Below, piece by piece: positions 49,721 to 58,919 of a stretch of 64,000 nt of DNA. Position numbers and translations under genes: made by a program. The stretch's first letter is position 1. Every line of letters begins with the position of its first letter. Source of the stretch: JALGVA01 sp964617715 (GTDB lineage Bacteria; Armatimonadota; Zipacnadia; Zipacnadales; UBA5352); assembly GCA_964617715.1 (NCBI GenBank), contig CAZTZN010000002.1:1-64000 (forward strand), written 5' to 3'. The notes beneath the pieces were generated by a model that saw nothing but the letters and a program-made list of their open reading frames with translations, was not told the origin of the DNA and made no database searches.

Positions 49721-49755
49721 CCAGGATTGCACCAACACGCTTCGGAGGACGCTGC

Positions 49756-51429
49756 ATGGCTGACGCACAGCTCATCGAACTCATCGACGCCGCGCTGAAG
49801 GCGGCCTGCGAGGCGGGCGACCTGCCCCCCTGCGACCCCGAGATCCGCCTGGAGCAGCCGCCCCGGCCCGAGATGGGCGACTTCTCGTGCAATATCGCCA
49901 TGATCCTGGCGAAGCCTGCGCGGAAGCCTCCGCGTCAGGTGGCCGAGACCATCCTCAAGCATCTGCCGGAGTGCGCCTTCATCGACCGCGTGGAGATCGC
50001 CGGGCCCGGGTTCATCAACTTCCACCTCTCCCCCACCTGGCTGCAGGATACCGTCCGAGACGTGTTGCTGCTCGGCGACCGCTACGGACACAGCGACGAG
50101 GGGGCGGGCAGGCGGGTACAGATCGAGTTCATCTCGGCCAACCCTGTGGGCCCGCTGCACATCGGCAACGCCCGCGGTGGTCCCTACGGCGACGCACTGG
50201 CCAATCTGTTCGAGGCCGTCGGCTACGAGGTCGAACGCGAGTATCTGCTCAACGATGGCCCGGACAACACGCAGTTCCGTCTGTTTGGCGCGTCGGTGCA
50301 GGCCCGGGTACGCGAGCTGCTCGGGCTGCCCGCGCACATGCCTGAGGATGGCTACAGGGGCGAATACGTCATCGACTACGCGCGGAAACTCATCGCGACG
50401 CATGGCGAGCGCCTGGGCGAAATCCCGGAGGACGAGGACGGCTTCTTCGAATTCGCGATCCTCGGCGAGGAGGTGTGCGTGGCCGACATCCGCAACAGCC
50501 TGGAAATGCTGGGCGTCGAGTTCGACTCGTGGTTCAGCGAGCGCGCGATGTTTGAGGACGGTGAGATCGACGCCAAGCTCGACGAGCTGTGGGGCCGCGG
50601 CGTGCTCTACGAGCGGGATGGCGCGGTATGGCTGCGCACCACCGACTTCGGCGACGAGGAGGATCGGGTGCTGGTGCGCCAAAACGGCGCGAAGACCTAT
50701 CTCATGAGCGACCTCGCCTATGTGGACAACAAGCTCGCGCGCGGCTTCGACCACCTGATCTACGTCTGGGGGCCCGACCACGCGGCCCAGGTGCCCTCGG
50801 TCAGGGCGGGCATGGCCGCCGCGGGTGTCGATCCCGAGGTCACCGAGTTCATCGTGCATCAGATCGTGCGCCTGACCGAGGGCGGCGAGATCGTGCGCAT
50901 GTCCAAGCGCCAGGGCACGATCGTTTCCCTCCGCGAGCTGATAGCGGACGTGGGACGGGACGTGACACGCTTCTTTCTGCTCTCCCGCTCCGTCGATTCG
51001 CACCTCGACTTCGACCTGGAACTGGCGCGCAAGGAGAGCGACGAGAACCCGGTCTATTACGTGCAGTACGCCCACGCACGCATCAGCAGCATCCTGCGCG
51101 AGGCCCGACAGCGTGGCTTCGCGACCGACGATCTTGCCCGGGCCGACCTGTCGCTGCTGGCGCATCCCGACGAGCTGCGCCTCATGCGCTGGCTGGCCGA
51201 CTATCCCGCCGAGGTCAGCGACGCCGCCGCTCAGCGCGCGCCCCACCGGCTCGCGCATCTGTCGCGCGATCTCGCAGCGACCTTCCACCAGTTCTACGGC
51301 ACCTGCCGCGTCATCAACGAGCATGAGCCGGAGCTGTCACGCGCGCGCCTTGCGCTGGTCAGCGCCGCAGGCATCGTGCTGCGCAACGTCCTCGGGCTGC
51401 TGGGCGTGAGCGCGCCGGAACAGATGTGA
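49756..51429 (+). CDS. argS: Arginyl-tRNA synthetase
   Basis: ArgRS (557 aa), class I synthetase. N-terminal Add-1 domain (1-115), catalytic Rossmann with HIGH-type HIGNAR near residue 136 inside ANPVGPLHIGN, the KMSKS-type loop MSKRQG near residue 382, and the C-terminal DALR anticodon-binding domain. The start at 49756 has GGAGG 9 nt upstream; the longer frame from 49621 is inside the DUF1385 gene. Its stop shares one base with the next gene (TGATG). Confidence 0.96.
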   Translation: MADAQLIELIDAALKAACEAGDLPPCDPEIRLEQPPRPEMGDFSCNIAMILAKPARKPPRQVAETILKHLPECAFIDRVEIAGPGFINFHLSPTWLQDTVRDVLLLGDRYGHSDEGAGRRVQIEFISANPVGPLHIGNARGGPYGDALANLFEAVGYEVEREYLLNDGPDNTQFRLFGASVQARVRELLGLPAHMPEDGYRGEYVIDYARKLIATHGERLGEIPEDEDGFFEFAILGEEVCVADIRNSLEMLGVEFDSWFSERAMFEDGEIDAKLDELWGRGVLYERDGAVWLRTTDFGDEEDRVLVRQNGAKTYLMSDLAYVDNKLARGFDHLIYVWGPDHAAQVPSVRAGMAAAGVDPEVTEFIVHQIVRLTEGGEIVRMSKRQGTIVSLRELIADVGRDVTRFFLLSRSVDSHLDFDLELARKESDENPVYYVQYAHARISSILREARQRGFATDDLARADLSLLAHPDELRLMRWLADYPAEVSDAAAQRAPHRLAHLSRDLAATFHQFYGTCRVINEHEPELSRARLALVSAAGIVLRNVLGLLGVSAPEQM

Positions 51430-53396
51430 TGTCCGTGCCTCGCGCGACGCTGGCGGCCGTCGTGCTGGGGGCATCGCTGTTGGTGGCGCGGGCCGCGCCC
51501 ACCCCGACGGTCGCGGTTGTGCACGGTGATTTCCTCGGCGGCGCCGGCCCCGAAACGGCGCAGATCAGCCGCGAGCGCTACGAGGCTGTCCTGCGCGCGC
51601 TGGAAGCTGCGGGCATCCCCTACCAGGAGAGTTCGGACACCATCGTTGAGCAGTGGGGCCTGCCCGCGGTGCCCGTCGCCATCATGCCCTACAGTCGCGC
51701 CGTCAGCGACGAGGAGGCGCGCCACCTGCGTGCCTTCCTGGCTCGCCCCGCGCGTCTGATCGTCTTCTACACCGCGCGCGAGGACCTGGCCGCCGAGTTG
51801 GGCGCGGCGCTCGGCCCCGTCACGCACGAGGATTTCCCGGGGCAGTTCTTCTCGCTGCGCCCCCCCGACGGGCGGCTGCTTGGCCAGCCCGACGCGCTCG
51901 CCCTCGACGCACGTACCATCCGCCCGCTCAAGCCCATCGACGGACGGTGCTACGGGACCTGGTACACGGTCTCCGGCCACCCGACGGCCCACGCCGGCCT
52001 CGTGGTCTCGGACCGCGGCGCACTCGTCGGTGCCCCGCCCTCGCCCGACAGCAAGCCCGCGCTCGTGCAACTGCTGCGCGCGCTCGTCGGGCGCTTTGCG
52101 CCGGAGCTGTGGACCGCGCTGGCGCCACGCGATCCGCGCCTGATCGGCCCCGTCGGTCACTACGATTCGCTGACCGACTTGGACGCCGCGCTGCGCGCCA
52201 ACAGCGCCGAGTATCTGGGCGGCGCCCGCGCGGACGTTCGCGAGGCCTTCGGACTGCTCAGCTCGATCTCCGACCTGCTCATGCGAGGACGCCAGGAGGA
52301 GGCCATCGCCGCCTCCCGCCGGGCACGCGAGTTGGGCCAGCGCGCGTGGTACCGCTCGTACCCGTCATATTCGCCGGAGATCCGCGGTGTGTGGGCTGCG
52401 GACACGGTAGATGGTGGCTGGGACCGGGCCATCCGCAACCTCGCCGCCGCCAACTTCAACGTAGTCTTCCCGTACATGGCCTCGGGCGCGGCGGCTTACT
52501 ACCCGAGTGCGGTGCTGCCGCGCTGCACCAACTCGCATGGCAATCCGCTGCGCGATGCCATCGCCGCCGGACGCGCGCACGGTGTGTCCGTGCACCCGCG
52601 CATCCTGGGATTCTTCACCATGGGCGCCTCACCGGAACTCAAGGACTGGTACAGGTCCCAGGGCCGCATTGCCCGCCGACCCGAGGGCTACGACATCAAC
52701 TGGCTGTGCCCGTCAAACCATGACAACCGGCAGCAGATCATCGACACCGCGCTGGAGATGGTGACCACGTACGGGGCCGACGGCGTGCAGTTCGATTACT
52801 TGCGGTACAGTTGGAAGGACCGCTGCGTCTGCGCCACCTGTCGTGAGCGATTTGAAACCGAGACGGGCGTTCGAGTGAATAACTGGCCGGGGGATGTGCT
52901 GACCGGGCCGCTGCACGGCCGATGGCTGGAGTGGCGGAGGGAGACGATCACCTCGCTGTTGCGCACTGTGCGCCGCAGGATGAGGGAGGTCCGCCCCGAC
53001 GCCACCCTCTCGGCGGCGGTCTTCATCAACTGGGAGAGCCACCGCGACAGCTTCGGCCAGGACTGGAAGCGCTGGATCGACGAGGGGCTGGTGGACTTCG
53101 TCGCGCCCATGACCTACGTGGCCGACATGGACCGCTTCCAGGGCTGGGTGGTGAAGCAGGAGGCGTGGGCGGGCGGCAAGGTCCCGGTCGCGATGGGCAT
53201 CGGGCCGTTCGCCGACATCGACCCGCAGATCACGCCTCAGGGGGTGCTCGACCAGATTCAGGCAGCGCGCCGACTCGGCTGCGAGGGATTTGTGCTCTTC
53301 AACTATCAACGCGCCCTCGCCGAGGACTATCTGCCGGTGCTCGCGTTGGGCGCGACCGGCACGCCCGCGGAGATGGCGACACAGGCCCGGCAATGA
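51429..53396 (+). CDS. Secreted GHL10-type TIM-barrel glycosidase-like protein
   Basis: 655 aa; residues 1-23 are a signal peptide. Residues about 26-250 resemble a class I glutamine-amidotransferase-like domain used in beta-galactosidase trimerisation folds (VAVVHGDFLGG); a helical linker follows, and residues about 315-640 are a GHL10/DUF187-type barrel beginning IRGVWAADTV, with GVQFDYLRYS and the VCATCRERF loop. The barrel is paralogous to the one at 6718 (the loop there is CFCDRCR). It begins on the last base of argS, but is unlikely to be functionally linked to it. Confidence 0.8.
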   Translation: MSVPRATLAAVVLGASLLVARAAPTPTVAVVHGDFLGGAGPETAQISRERYEAVLRALEAAGIPYQESSDTIVEQWGLPAVPVAIMPYSRAVSDEEARHLRAFLARPARLIVFYTAREDLAAELGAALGPVTHEDFPGQFFSLRPPDGRLLGQPDALALDARTIRPLKPIDGRCYGTWYTVSGHPTAHAGLVVSDRGALVGAPPSPDSKPALVQLLRALVGRFAPELWTALAPRDPRLIGPVGHYDSLTDLDAALRANSAEYLGGARADVREAFGLLSSISDLLMRGRQEEAIAASRRARELGQRAWYRSYPSYSPEIRGVWAADTVDGGWDRAIRNLAAANFNVVFPYMASGAAAYYPSAVLPRCTNSHGNPLRDAIAAGRAHGVSVHPRILGFFTMGASPELKDWYRSQGRIARRPEGYDINWLCPSNHDNRQQIIDTALEMVTTYGADGVQFDYLRYSWKDRCVCATCRERFETETGVRVNNWPGDVLTGPLHGRWLEWRRETITSLLRTVRRRMREVRPDATLSAAVFINWESHRDSFGQDWKRWIDEGLVDFVAPMTYVADMDRFQGWVVKQEAWAGGKVPVAMGIGPFADIDPQITPQGVLDQIQAARRLGCEGFVLFNYQRALAEDYLPVLALGATGTPAEMATQARQ

Positions 53397-53412
53397 GGAG
53401 GCTGGTGCACCG

Positions 53413-54189
53413 ATGCGCGCAATGATCGGTCTGACCGCGCTGCACATCCTCGCCCTGCCCGTACTGGTGTTTGCACAGGATACGGCGCAGCCCGTGCCGC
53501 CCACCCGGGATCCGGTGACCTTCCTCGCCGCCGGTGAGGACGCGCCGCTCCTGCAGGGCGAGTTCTCGATCCCGCAGAGGCCGAACCCGGCGACCCTCGT
53601 TCCCGGCGTGGTCATCTGCCATCCGAACCCGCTCATGGGCGGCAACATGTACAACAACGTGGTGCTGGCGCTGCGCAATCACTGCCTGGAGCTGGGGATG
53701 GCGACTCTCATCTTCAACTTCCGCGGCGTCGGGCGGTCGGAGGGCGAGCCGACCGACGACCCCGCGTGCGCCGATGACGTCCTGGGCGCGCTGGCCTTCA
53801 TGCGCGCGCAACCGGCGGTGGATGCCGAGCGCTGCGGGCTGGCGGGCTACTCCTTCGGCTCGCAGATGGCGCTGGCGGCCTGCGGGCGTGACCCCATCGT
53901 GCTCGCCTGCGCCGCCGTGGGCCTGCCCACCGGGCTGGCGCAGCCGGTGACCGTCGAGGACTTCGCGTACCTCGACGGCATCGAGCGCCCGCTCCTGTTC
54001 GTCACCGGTACCGATGATCAGTACAGCTCGATCCCGAACATCTTCGCGCTCGTGGACCATTACGAGCTGCAGGCGCGTGTCATCCCCATGGAGGGCGTCG
54101 ATCACTTCTACACCGAGCCCGAGAGCCTGGCGCTGATGGCCACGCAGGTCGCGCAGTTCCTGGCGATGAAGCTGGTGGGCGAGCCGTAG
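53413..54189 (+). CDS. Secreted alpha/beta hydrolase (KANL3/Tex30-type)
   Basis: 258 aa; residues 1-22 are a signal peptide. The hydrolase fold has HPNPLMGGNMYNN near residue 74, FNFRGVGRSEG, the nucleophile Ser147 (GYSFGSQ), Asp201 or Asp202 (TGTDDQ) and His231 (VDHFY), a complete triad of the COG2945-type. Probably an esterase or amidase acting outside the membrane. Start 53413 is after GAGGAGG; 16 nt behind the GHL10 gene. Confidence 0.82.
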   Translation: MRAMIGLTALHILALPVLVFAQDTAQPVPPTRDPVTFLAAGEDAPLLQGEFSIPQRPNPATLVPGVVICHPNPLMGGNMYNNVVLALRNHCLELGMATLIFNFRGVGRSEGEPTDDPACADDVLGALAFMRAQPAVDAERCGLAGYSFGSQMALAACGRDPIVLACAAVGLPTGLAQPVTVEDFAYLDGIERPLLFVTGTDDQYSSIPNIFALVDHYELQARVIPMEGVDHFYTEPESLALMATQVAQFLAMKLVGEP

Positions 54190-54190
54190 G

Positions 54191-54233
54191 GGCAGGTTCC
54201 CTGTACCGGTGCGCGGAAACTCCTGTCATTGTC
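54191..54233 (+). repeat. Intergenic CAGG...GGAAAC element, copy D
   Basis: CAGG at 54193, AA core at 54217 (24 nt on), CAT 10 nt later. CAGG/CCTG and TTCC/GGAA make an 8-bp stem with an ACT bulge on the 3' side, the same topology as copy B. Ends 61 nt before the start at 54295. Confidence 0.6.
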
Positions 54234-54294
54234 TGAAGTCTACTGTGTCGGTGCATCACATAGTGGGCTAATTCCCACGGATGGTGAGCGACTC

Positions 54295-55827
54295 ATGCGC
54301 GAGACACGCCGTGAGCTGGCGCGCCGGCCGCGCCGCATCATATTCAACAACGATGGTGACGATGCGGTCTACGAGTGCGATGAGCCCACCGGCGAGAACC
54401 TGCTGGCCCAGCGCACGACACCCCTGCTGGGCTCGCAGGTGGACAGCATCTTCTACTGCCCGTGGTGCTCGGGCTTCGGGCTGACCACCATGCGCAGCGA
54501 CGTCGCCGAGCGCTTCGTGACCACCGACCGCATCTTCCACAGGAACATCACCGGAGCGCTGCACGACCAGGGCACCGACCCGTCGCAGATCATGAGCGAG
54601 TTCTGCCGCGCGCACGGCCTGGAGTACTTCTGGTCGCTGCGCATGAACGACGTGCATGACGGCGCCATGACCGCGGAAGGTGACTTCTACTACCCCGAGC
54701 TGTTCCCGCAGTTCAAACGCGATCACCCCCAGTTCCTCATCGGTGAGAAGGGCGAGGCGCCGCCATTCACGCGCGATGGCCGCTGCTGGTCGAGCGTCAA
54801 CTTCGCCGAGCCGGTGGTTCGCGAGCGTTGCTTTCGCATCATTGAGGACGCCATCAGACGCTACGACATCGACGGCATTGAACTGGACTTCTGCCGCCAC
54901 CTGTGCTACTTCCGCAGCCACGCATTTGCCGGCGCGGCGACGCAGGAGGACCGTGACGCGATGACCGGACTGATGAGACGCGTGCGTGAGCTTGCGGTCG
55001 CGCGGGAAGGGGAGTTGGGCCGACCGCTGCTCGTCGCGGTGCGCGTGCCCGACTCCGTGGACTACTGCCGCGATGTGGGGCTCGACCTCGAGGCCTGGCT
55101 CGCCGAGGAGCTGGCCGACATCCTCATCGTGACCGACTACTTCCGTCTGCGCCCGTGGCAGGCAAGCGTTGAACTGGGAGCGCGCTATGATGTCCCCGTC
55201 TTCGCCTGCCTGGCCGACCCTCGGGTAACCGACGCGATCGCCAACCGCCGGCGTCTGCAGCCCGCGACCTACCGCGGTCGCGCCGCTGCCGCCTGGTACG
55301 CCGGCGCCGATGCGATCTATATCTACAACCTGTTCGACCCGCGCAGCCGCATCTGGCGGGAGCTGGGCGATCCGGTGGCGTTGCGCAGGATGGACAAGAC
55401 CTACTGGGCCTCCGCCCTGGGCCCCAAGGCCATCGAGTACTACCTGGTCGGCGGCGAGCGCTACAACGAGACCGAGACCCTGTGCCCTGATCGCCCGGCC
55501 GCGCTGGCGGCTGGCGAGACGCTGCGCGTGACCATCGAGACCGGCGACGAAGACACCGACGCCGCGCCGATGCTCACGCTCAGCCTGCAGATCCAGGACG
55601 TGCTCGACCCCGCAGCGCTCGCGGTTGCTCTCAACGGCTCGCGCGTTGACGGGGGCGTGGTGGACGACGGCTGGCTGCGCCTGTTTCCGGATGTCTCTCT
55701 GCTCCGCGCGGGCGCGAATGAGGTCACGATCGCGCTCACGCGCTCGGCAGGCGATACGCCGACGGTGCGCGACCTGCGTCTGGACGTCACCTACCCGCAG
55801 CCCGCGGCCGACCGGACGCCCCGATGA
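54295..55827 (+). CDS. Glycosylhydrolase-like TIM-barrel protein
   Basis: 510 aa. It opens RRPRRIIFNNDGDD, a typical start for uncharacterised GH-like barrels of Armatimonadota and Planctomycetota, followed by a barrel containing YFWSLRMNDVHD, a DGIELDFCRH strand near residue 198 and a YAGADAIYIYN strand near 350, then a C-terminal beta domain (from about 410). No signal peptide with this start. TTG 54229 is an alternative that adds 22 residues; GGTGAG precedes the ATG at 54295. Probably a glycosidase or a related enzyme; not assigned to a CAZy family. Confidence 0.72.
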   Translation: MRETRRELARRPRRIIFNNDGDDAVYECDEPTGENLLAQRTTPLLGSQVDSIFYCPWCSGFGLTTMRSDVAERFVTTDRIFHRNITGALHDQGTDPSQIMSEFCRAHGLEYFWSLRMNDVHDGAMTAEGDFYYPELFPQFKRDHPQFLIGEKGEAPPFTRDGRCWSSVNFAEPVVRERCFRIIEDAIRRYDIDGIELDFCRHLCYFRSHAFAGAATQEDRDAMTGLMRRVRELAVAREGELGRPLLVAVRVPDSVDYCRDVGLDLEAWLAEELADILIVTDYFRLRPWQASVELGARYDVPVFACLADPRVTDAIANRRRLQPATYRGRAAAAWYAGADAIYIYNLFDPRSRIWRELGDPVALRRMDKTYWASALGPKAIEYYLVGGERYNETETLCPDRPAALAAGETLRVTIETGDEDTDAAPMLTLSLQIQDVLDPAALAVALNGSRVDGGVVDDGWLRLFPDVSLLRAGANEVTIALTRSAGDTPTVRDLRLDVTYPQPAADRTPR

Positions 55828-55986
55828 CCCCCGGCTCCCACCTGCCGTCGCCTGAGCGCGGCGCCGCCCTGTGGGCGACGCCGCGTCGATCTGAAGGGCA
55901 CGCCCCGGAGCGCGGCGAAGTAGCCCCCATCACAGAGCACAGCCGGCGGCCATGCCGCCGCTCGACGACGGATCGGGAGGACCACC

Positions 55987-56784
55987 ATGAAGGTCGGACT
56001 GAGCGGGATCATCACACCATCGGAATGGAGCTACCAGCAGACACTGCAGAACGCGAAGGATGCCGGTTACGAGGCGTTCGAGCTGACCTTCCGTGAGGAT
56101 CGCGACACCAGGCTCGACACCATGACCGACCAGAAGATCGCGGACATGGTGAAGATGGCCGAGGACATGGGCATTGAGCTGGCCGCCGCGGTCGGCTCGG
56201 GGGAGCCGCGGCCCGATATCATGACCGGCGATGAGGGCCGCCGCCGCGAAAGCATCGACGAGATCAAGCATATCCTCGAAGTTGTGCACAAGTTCGGCAT
56301 TGACACCTGGCTGCTCGTGCCCGGGCGGGTCAGCGAGGAGTGCCACTACGACGATGCCTACTACAACGCGCGTGATGCGCTGGCGGAGCTGGCTCCCTTC
56401 GCCGAGGACATCGACGTGGTCATCGCGGTCGAATACGTCTGGAACCGCTTCCTGCTCTCCCCCATGGAGTTCGCCCGCTTCCTCGACGAGATCGGGTCAT
56501 CGCACGTGGGTCTCTACTTCGACACCGGCAACATGGTCATCCAGAGCTACCCCGAGCAGTGGGTGAAGATCGTCGGCACCGGCGTGAAGAAGGTGCACTT
56601 CAAGGACTTCAAGCGCGAGGGCTACCAGTGGACGCCGCTGCTCGAGGGCGATGTCAACTTCCCGCTGGTCATGGCGGAGCTGCGCAAGATCGGCTACGAC
56701 GACGCGCTGACCTCCGAAGTCAGCCCGCGCATCGAGTCGCTGGAGGCGACTGCGGCCAAGATCCGCCAGATCATGGAGATGTGA
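55987..56784 (+). CDS. Xylose-isomerase-like TIM-barrel protein (sugar phosphate epimerase-like)
   Basis: 265 aa sugar phosphate isomerase/epimerase family (UlaE/ribulose-phosphate 3-epimerase-like). Metal-site strands: AVEYVWN near residue 146 (Glu), LYFDTGN near 177, VHFKDFKR near 202 and LTSEVSPR near 240. GGGAGG stands 9 nt before the ATG. It lies between a glycosidase-like protein and a GDPD in a probable operon, consistent with intracellular use of the sugars released outside. Confidence 0.82.
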   Translation: MKVGLSGIITPSEWSYQQTLQNAKDAGYEAFELTFREDRDTRLDTMTDQKIADMVKMAEDMGIELAAAVGSGEPRPDIMTGDEGRRRESIDEIKHILEVVHKFGIDTWLLVPGRVSEECHYDDAYYNARDALAELAPFAEDIDVVIAVEYVWNRFLLSPMEFARFLDEIGSSHVGLYFDTGNMVIQSYPEQWVKIVGTGVKKVHFKDFKREGYQWTPLLEGDVNFPLVMAELRKIGYDDALTSEVSPRIESLEATAAKIRQIMEM

Positions 56785-56816
56785 GCGGCTATCCGACGCC
56801 GCTCCCGCCGGGGGTG

Positions 56817-57560
56817 ATGGCAGTGACGCTGAACGTGGCCCACCGCGGGGATCCCTCCAGCGCGCCTGAGAGCACGCTGCCGGCATTTGAGGCGGCGATG
56901 GCCCTGGGCGTGGACATGGTCGAGTTCGACGTCCACCAGCTCGCCGATGGTGCGCTGGTGGTCATGCACGACGCCACGGTTGATCGCTGCACCGACGGCT
57001 CGGGCGCGCTGGCAGAGATGACCCTCAATCAGGTGCGCGCGCTCGACGCCGGATCGTGGTTCTCCCCCCGGTTCGCGGGCGTGCAGGTTCCGACCATGGC
57101 CGAGGCCCTGGCGGCGCTGCCCGAACCGGTGTTGCTCAACATCCACTTGAAGACGGTTCCCCAAGGTTCCGGCGGGTTCGAGCGCGCGGTGCTGGCGGAG
57201 ATTGAAGCGGCCGGGGCCGAGCCCCGATCCCTGATTGTGCACCACGACCTGGCGACCCTCGACCGCATGCGCGCGATGGCGCCGGAGCTGCGCTACTGCC
57301 TGCTGCCGGACACGCCCGACGGCTTCGAGTACATCGCTCGGGCCGCCACTGAAGGCTTCAGCGTGCTCCAGCCCGGGCGCGGGATGATGAGCGCCGAGTT
57401 CTGCCGGGCGGTTCACGACGCCGAGATGGTCGCCAACGTCTTCTACGCCGATGACGCCGAGACGATGGAGCAGTATGTCGCCTGGGGCATCGACGGCATC
57501 CTGACCAACCGCCCGGCCCTGCTCGCCCGGGTCCTGGGCGAACCGGGCAGCAATCACTGA
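56817..57560 (+). CDS. Glycerophosphodiester phosphodiesterase
   Basis: 247 aa GDPD, which hydrolyses glycerophosphodiesters to glycerol-3-phosphate and an alcohol. The catalytic pair His9 (AHRG) and His51 (VMHD) is present, with Glu36 and Asp38 (VEFDV) for the metal and PEST at 17-20 in the place of PENT. No signal peptide, so it is cytoplasmic. The start is chosen because the longer frame from 56559 overlaps the preceding gene. Confidence 0.9.
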   Translation: MAVTLNVAHRGDPSSAPESTLPAFEAAMALGVDMVEFDVHQLADGALVVMHDATVDRCTDGSGALAEMTLNQVRALDAGSWFSPRFAGVQVPTMAEALAALPEPVLLNIHLKTVPQGSGGFERAVLAEIEAAGAEPRSLIVHHDLATLDRMRAMAPELRYCLLPDTPDGFEYIARAATEGFSVLQPGRGMMSAEFCRAVHDAEMVANVFYADDAETMEQYVAWGIDGILTNRPALLARVLGEPGSNH

Positions 57561-57570
57561 GGTGATCGGG

Positions 57571-58842
57571 ATGAAGTGCGCAGCACTCTTCGCGGCAGTC
57601 GCGCTGACCTGCACGTACGTCGCCGACGCGGCCACGGTTCACGTCCGGGGGGCGGATGGCCACTGGATCGAGATTGAGGCGCAAACCGATGGCGACATTG
57701 TCAGCTTCACCATCACCCCCGAGCAGGCGGCCGGCGGCCGCGCGCTGGTAGTGATCAACAAGCCCGACTGGATGGTGCTCGATGATGCCGAGCCGCCGCG
57801 GGTGATCGGCTACACGCTCGGCGACGAGACCATCGAGCTGAGCCCCGGGGCAGCCATCGAACTCGGCGCGGTCGGCGACGGGACGCGTATCTCGCTGGAC
57901 ATCGCCGACAACGCCAACCCGATAGATGTCAACTCCCTGGCCCTGCGCGTTACGGGCGGGGCGGAGGCAACCTTCCAGGTCACCGAGGAAGACCGGGAGG
58001 GGCACTCGGCGGTGGTCGAGTTGGACCTGAGCCGCCTGGGGCCGGGCGCGTACGACGGCACGATTACCGTCGCCGACCTGGCGCCATCGGGCAATACCGC
58101 CGAGCTGCCTGTCCGCTTCTCGATCTTCGGCATGAAGGTCACACCCGACGGGCAAACTATCCGCCTCGCTGCAGGCGGCGCGGGTTTCTCGATCAACGGC
58201 GACCCACGGCAGACCGTCACCGTGGAGGCCGCGGGGGTCTCGGCCTATCCGACCCTGCAGATCGGTGCGCCTTACCTTTACGTGCGCGATTTCGCCCAGG
58301 TGCGGGAGTTGGCGTCCGTCTCCGGCTGGCACATGATGGAGGCGGACTGCGCGCTCGAGGACATCGACGGCAACCCGATGACGAACGAAGAGGCGGGGGC
58401 TCAGGTGCGCCTGGTCATCGCCGCCCATCCGGAACTGCCGGTCACCGTAGTGCGCACCGAGGTGACCAACCTGGCCGACGCGCGCGACGTCTACTGCTTC
58501 TGGGGCTGGCTGCCGGGTGCCAACTACGTGACGCCCGACGGCGAGACGCACGAATGGTCAATGCAGTACCGCGACTTCGGGCACCCGGGTTGGGTCTACA
58601 TCGCGCCGCGCGATCCGAGCCGATCCGGAGTCGGCTGGATCACGCCTGCGGTCTTCGGCGAGTCGCGCTTCGGAACGATGATCGTGTACACTGACCCCAA
58701 GAAGATCACGGTCGAGCATGGCGAGAGCGTCTCCACGGTGTTCGCGATCATGCCCGCGACCGGACCCGAGGCCGTGCGCACCGCCGCAGAGGCCCTGGCG
58801 CGGTCGGCCCTCGAGGAGTTTGCCGCGGTGCTCGGCGAGTAA
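57571..58842 (+). CDS. Secreted beta-rich protein of unknown function
   Basis: 423 aa with a signal peptide (residues 1-20, TYVADA cleavage). The rest looks like two or three beta domains without a recognisable family; the C-terminal half contains WGWLPGANYVTPDG and a YIAPRDPSRSGVGWI segment conserved-looking enough to suggest an enzyme or sugar-binding role. ATG at 57571 follows GAGGTGAT; GTG at 57562 is next to the stop of the GDPD gene. Last gene of the secreted cluster. Confidence 0.6.
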   Translation: MKCAALFAAVALTCTYVADAATVHVRGADGHWIEIEAQTDGDIVSFTITPEQAAGGRALVVINKPDWMVLDDAEPPRVIGYTLGDETIELSPGAAIELGAVGDGTRISLDIADNANPIDVNSLALRVTGGAEATFQVTEEDREGHSAVVELDLSRLGPGAYDGTITVADLAPSGNTAELPVRFSIFGMKVTPDGQTIRLAAGGAGFSINGDPRQTVTVEAAGVSAYPTLQIGAPYLYVRDFAQVRELASVSGWHMMEADCALEDIDGNPMTNEEAGAQVRLVIAAHPELPVTVVRTEVTNLADARDVYCFWGWLPGANYVTPDGETHEWSMQYRDFGHPGWVYIAPRDPSRSGVGWITPAVFGESRFGTMIVYTDPKKITVEHGESVSTVFAIMPATGPEAVRTAAEALARSALEEFAAVLGE

Positions 58843-58865
58843 CAGCCTTCATGCACGCACGGAAA

Positions 58866-58896
58866 GAGGCGGCCCGGCGAGATGCCGGGCCGCCTC
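58866..58896. terminator. Bidirectional terminator hairpin
   Basis: Perfect 13-bp stem (58866-58878 with 58884-58896) and 5-nt loop, between two convergent genes (ends 58842 and 58920). On the minus side TTTCC follows, so it terminates hppA best. Confidence 0.7.
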
Positions 58897-58919
58897 AGTG
58901 GGTGTGATGCGTCCGCAGG

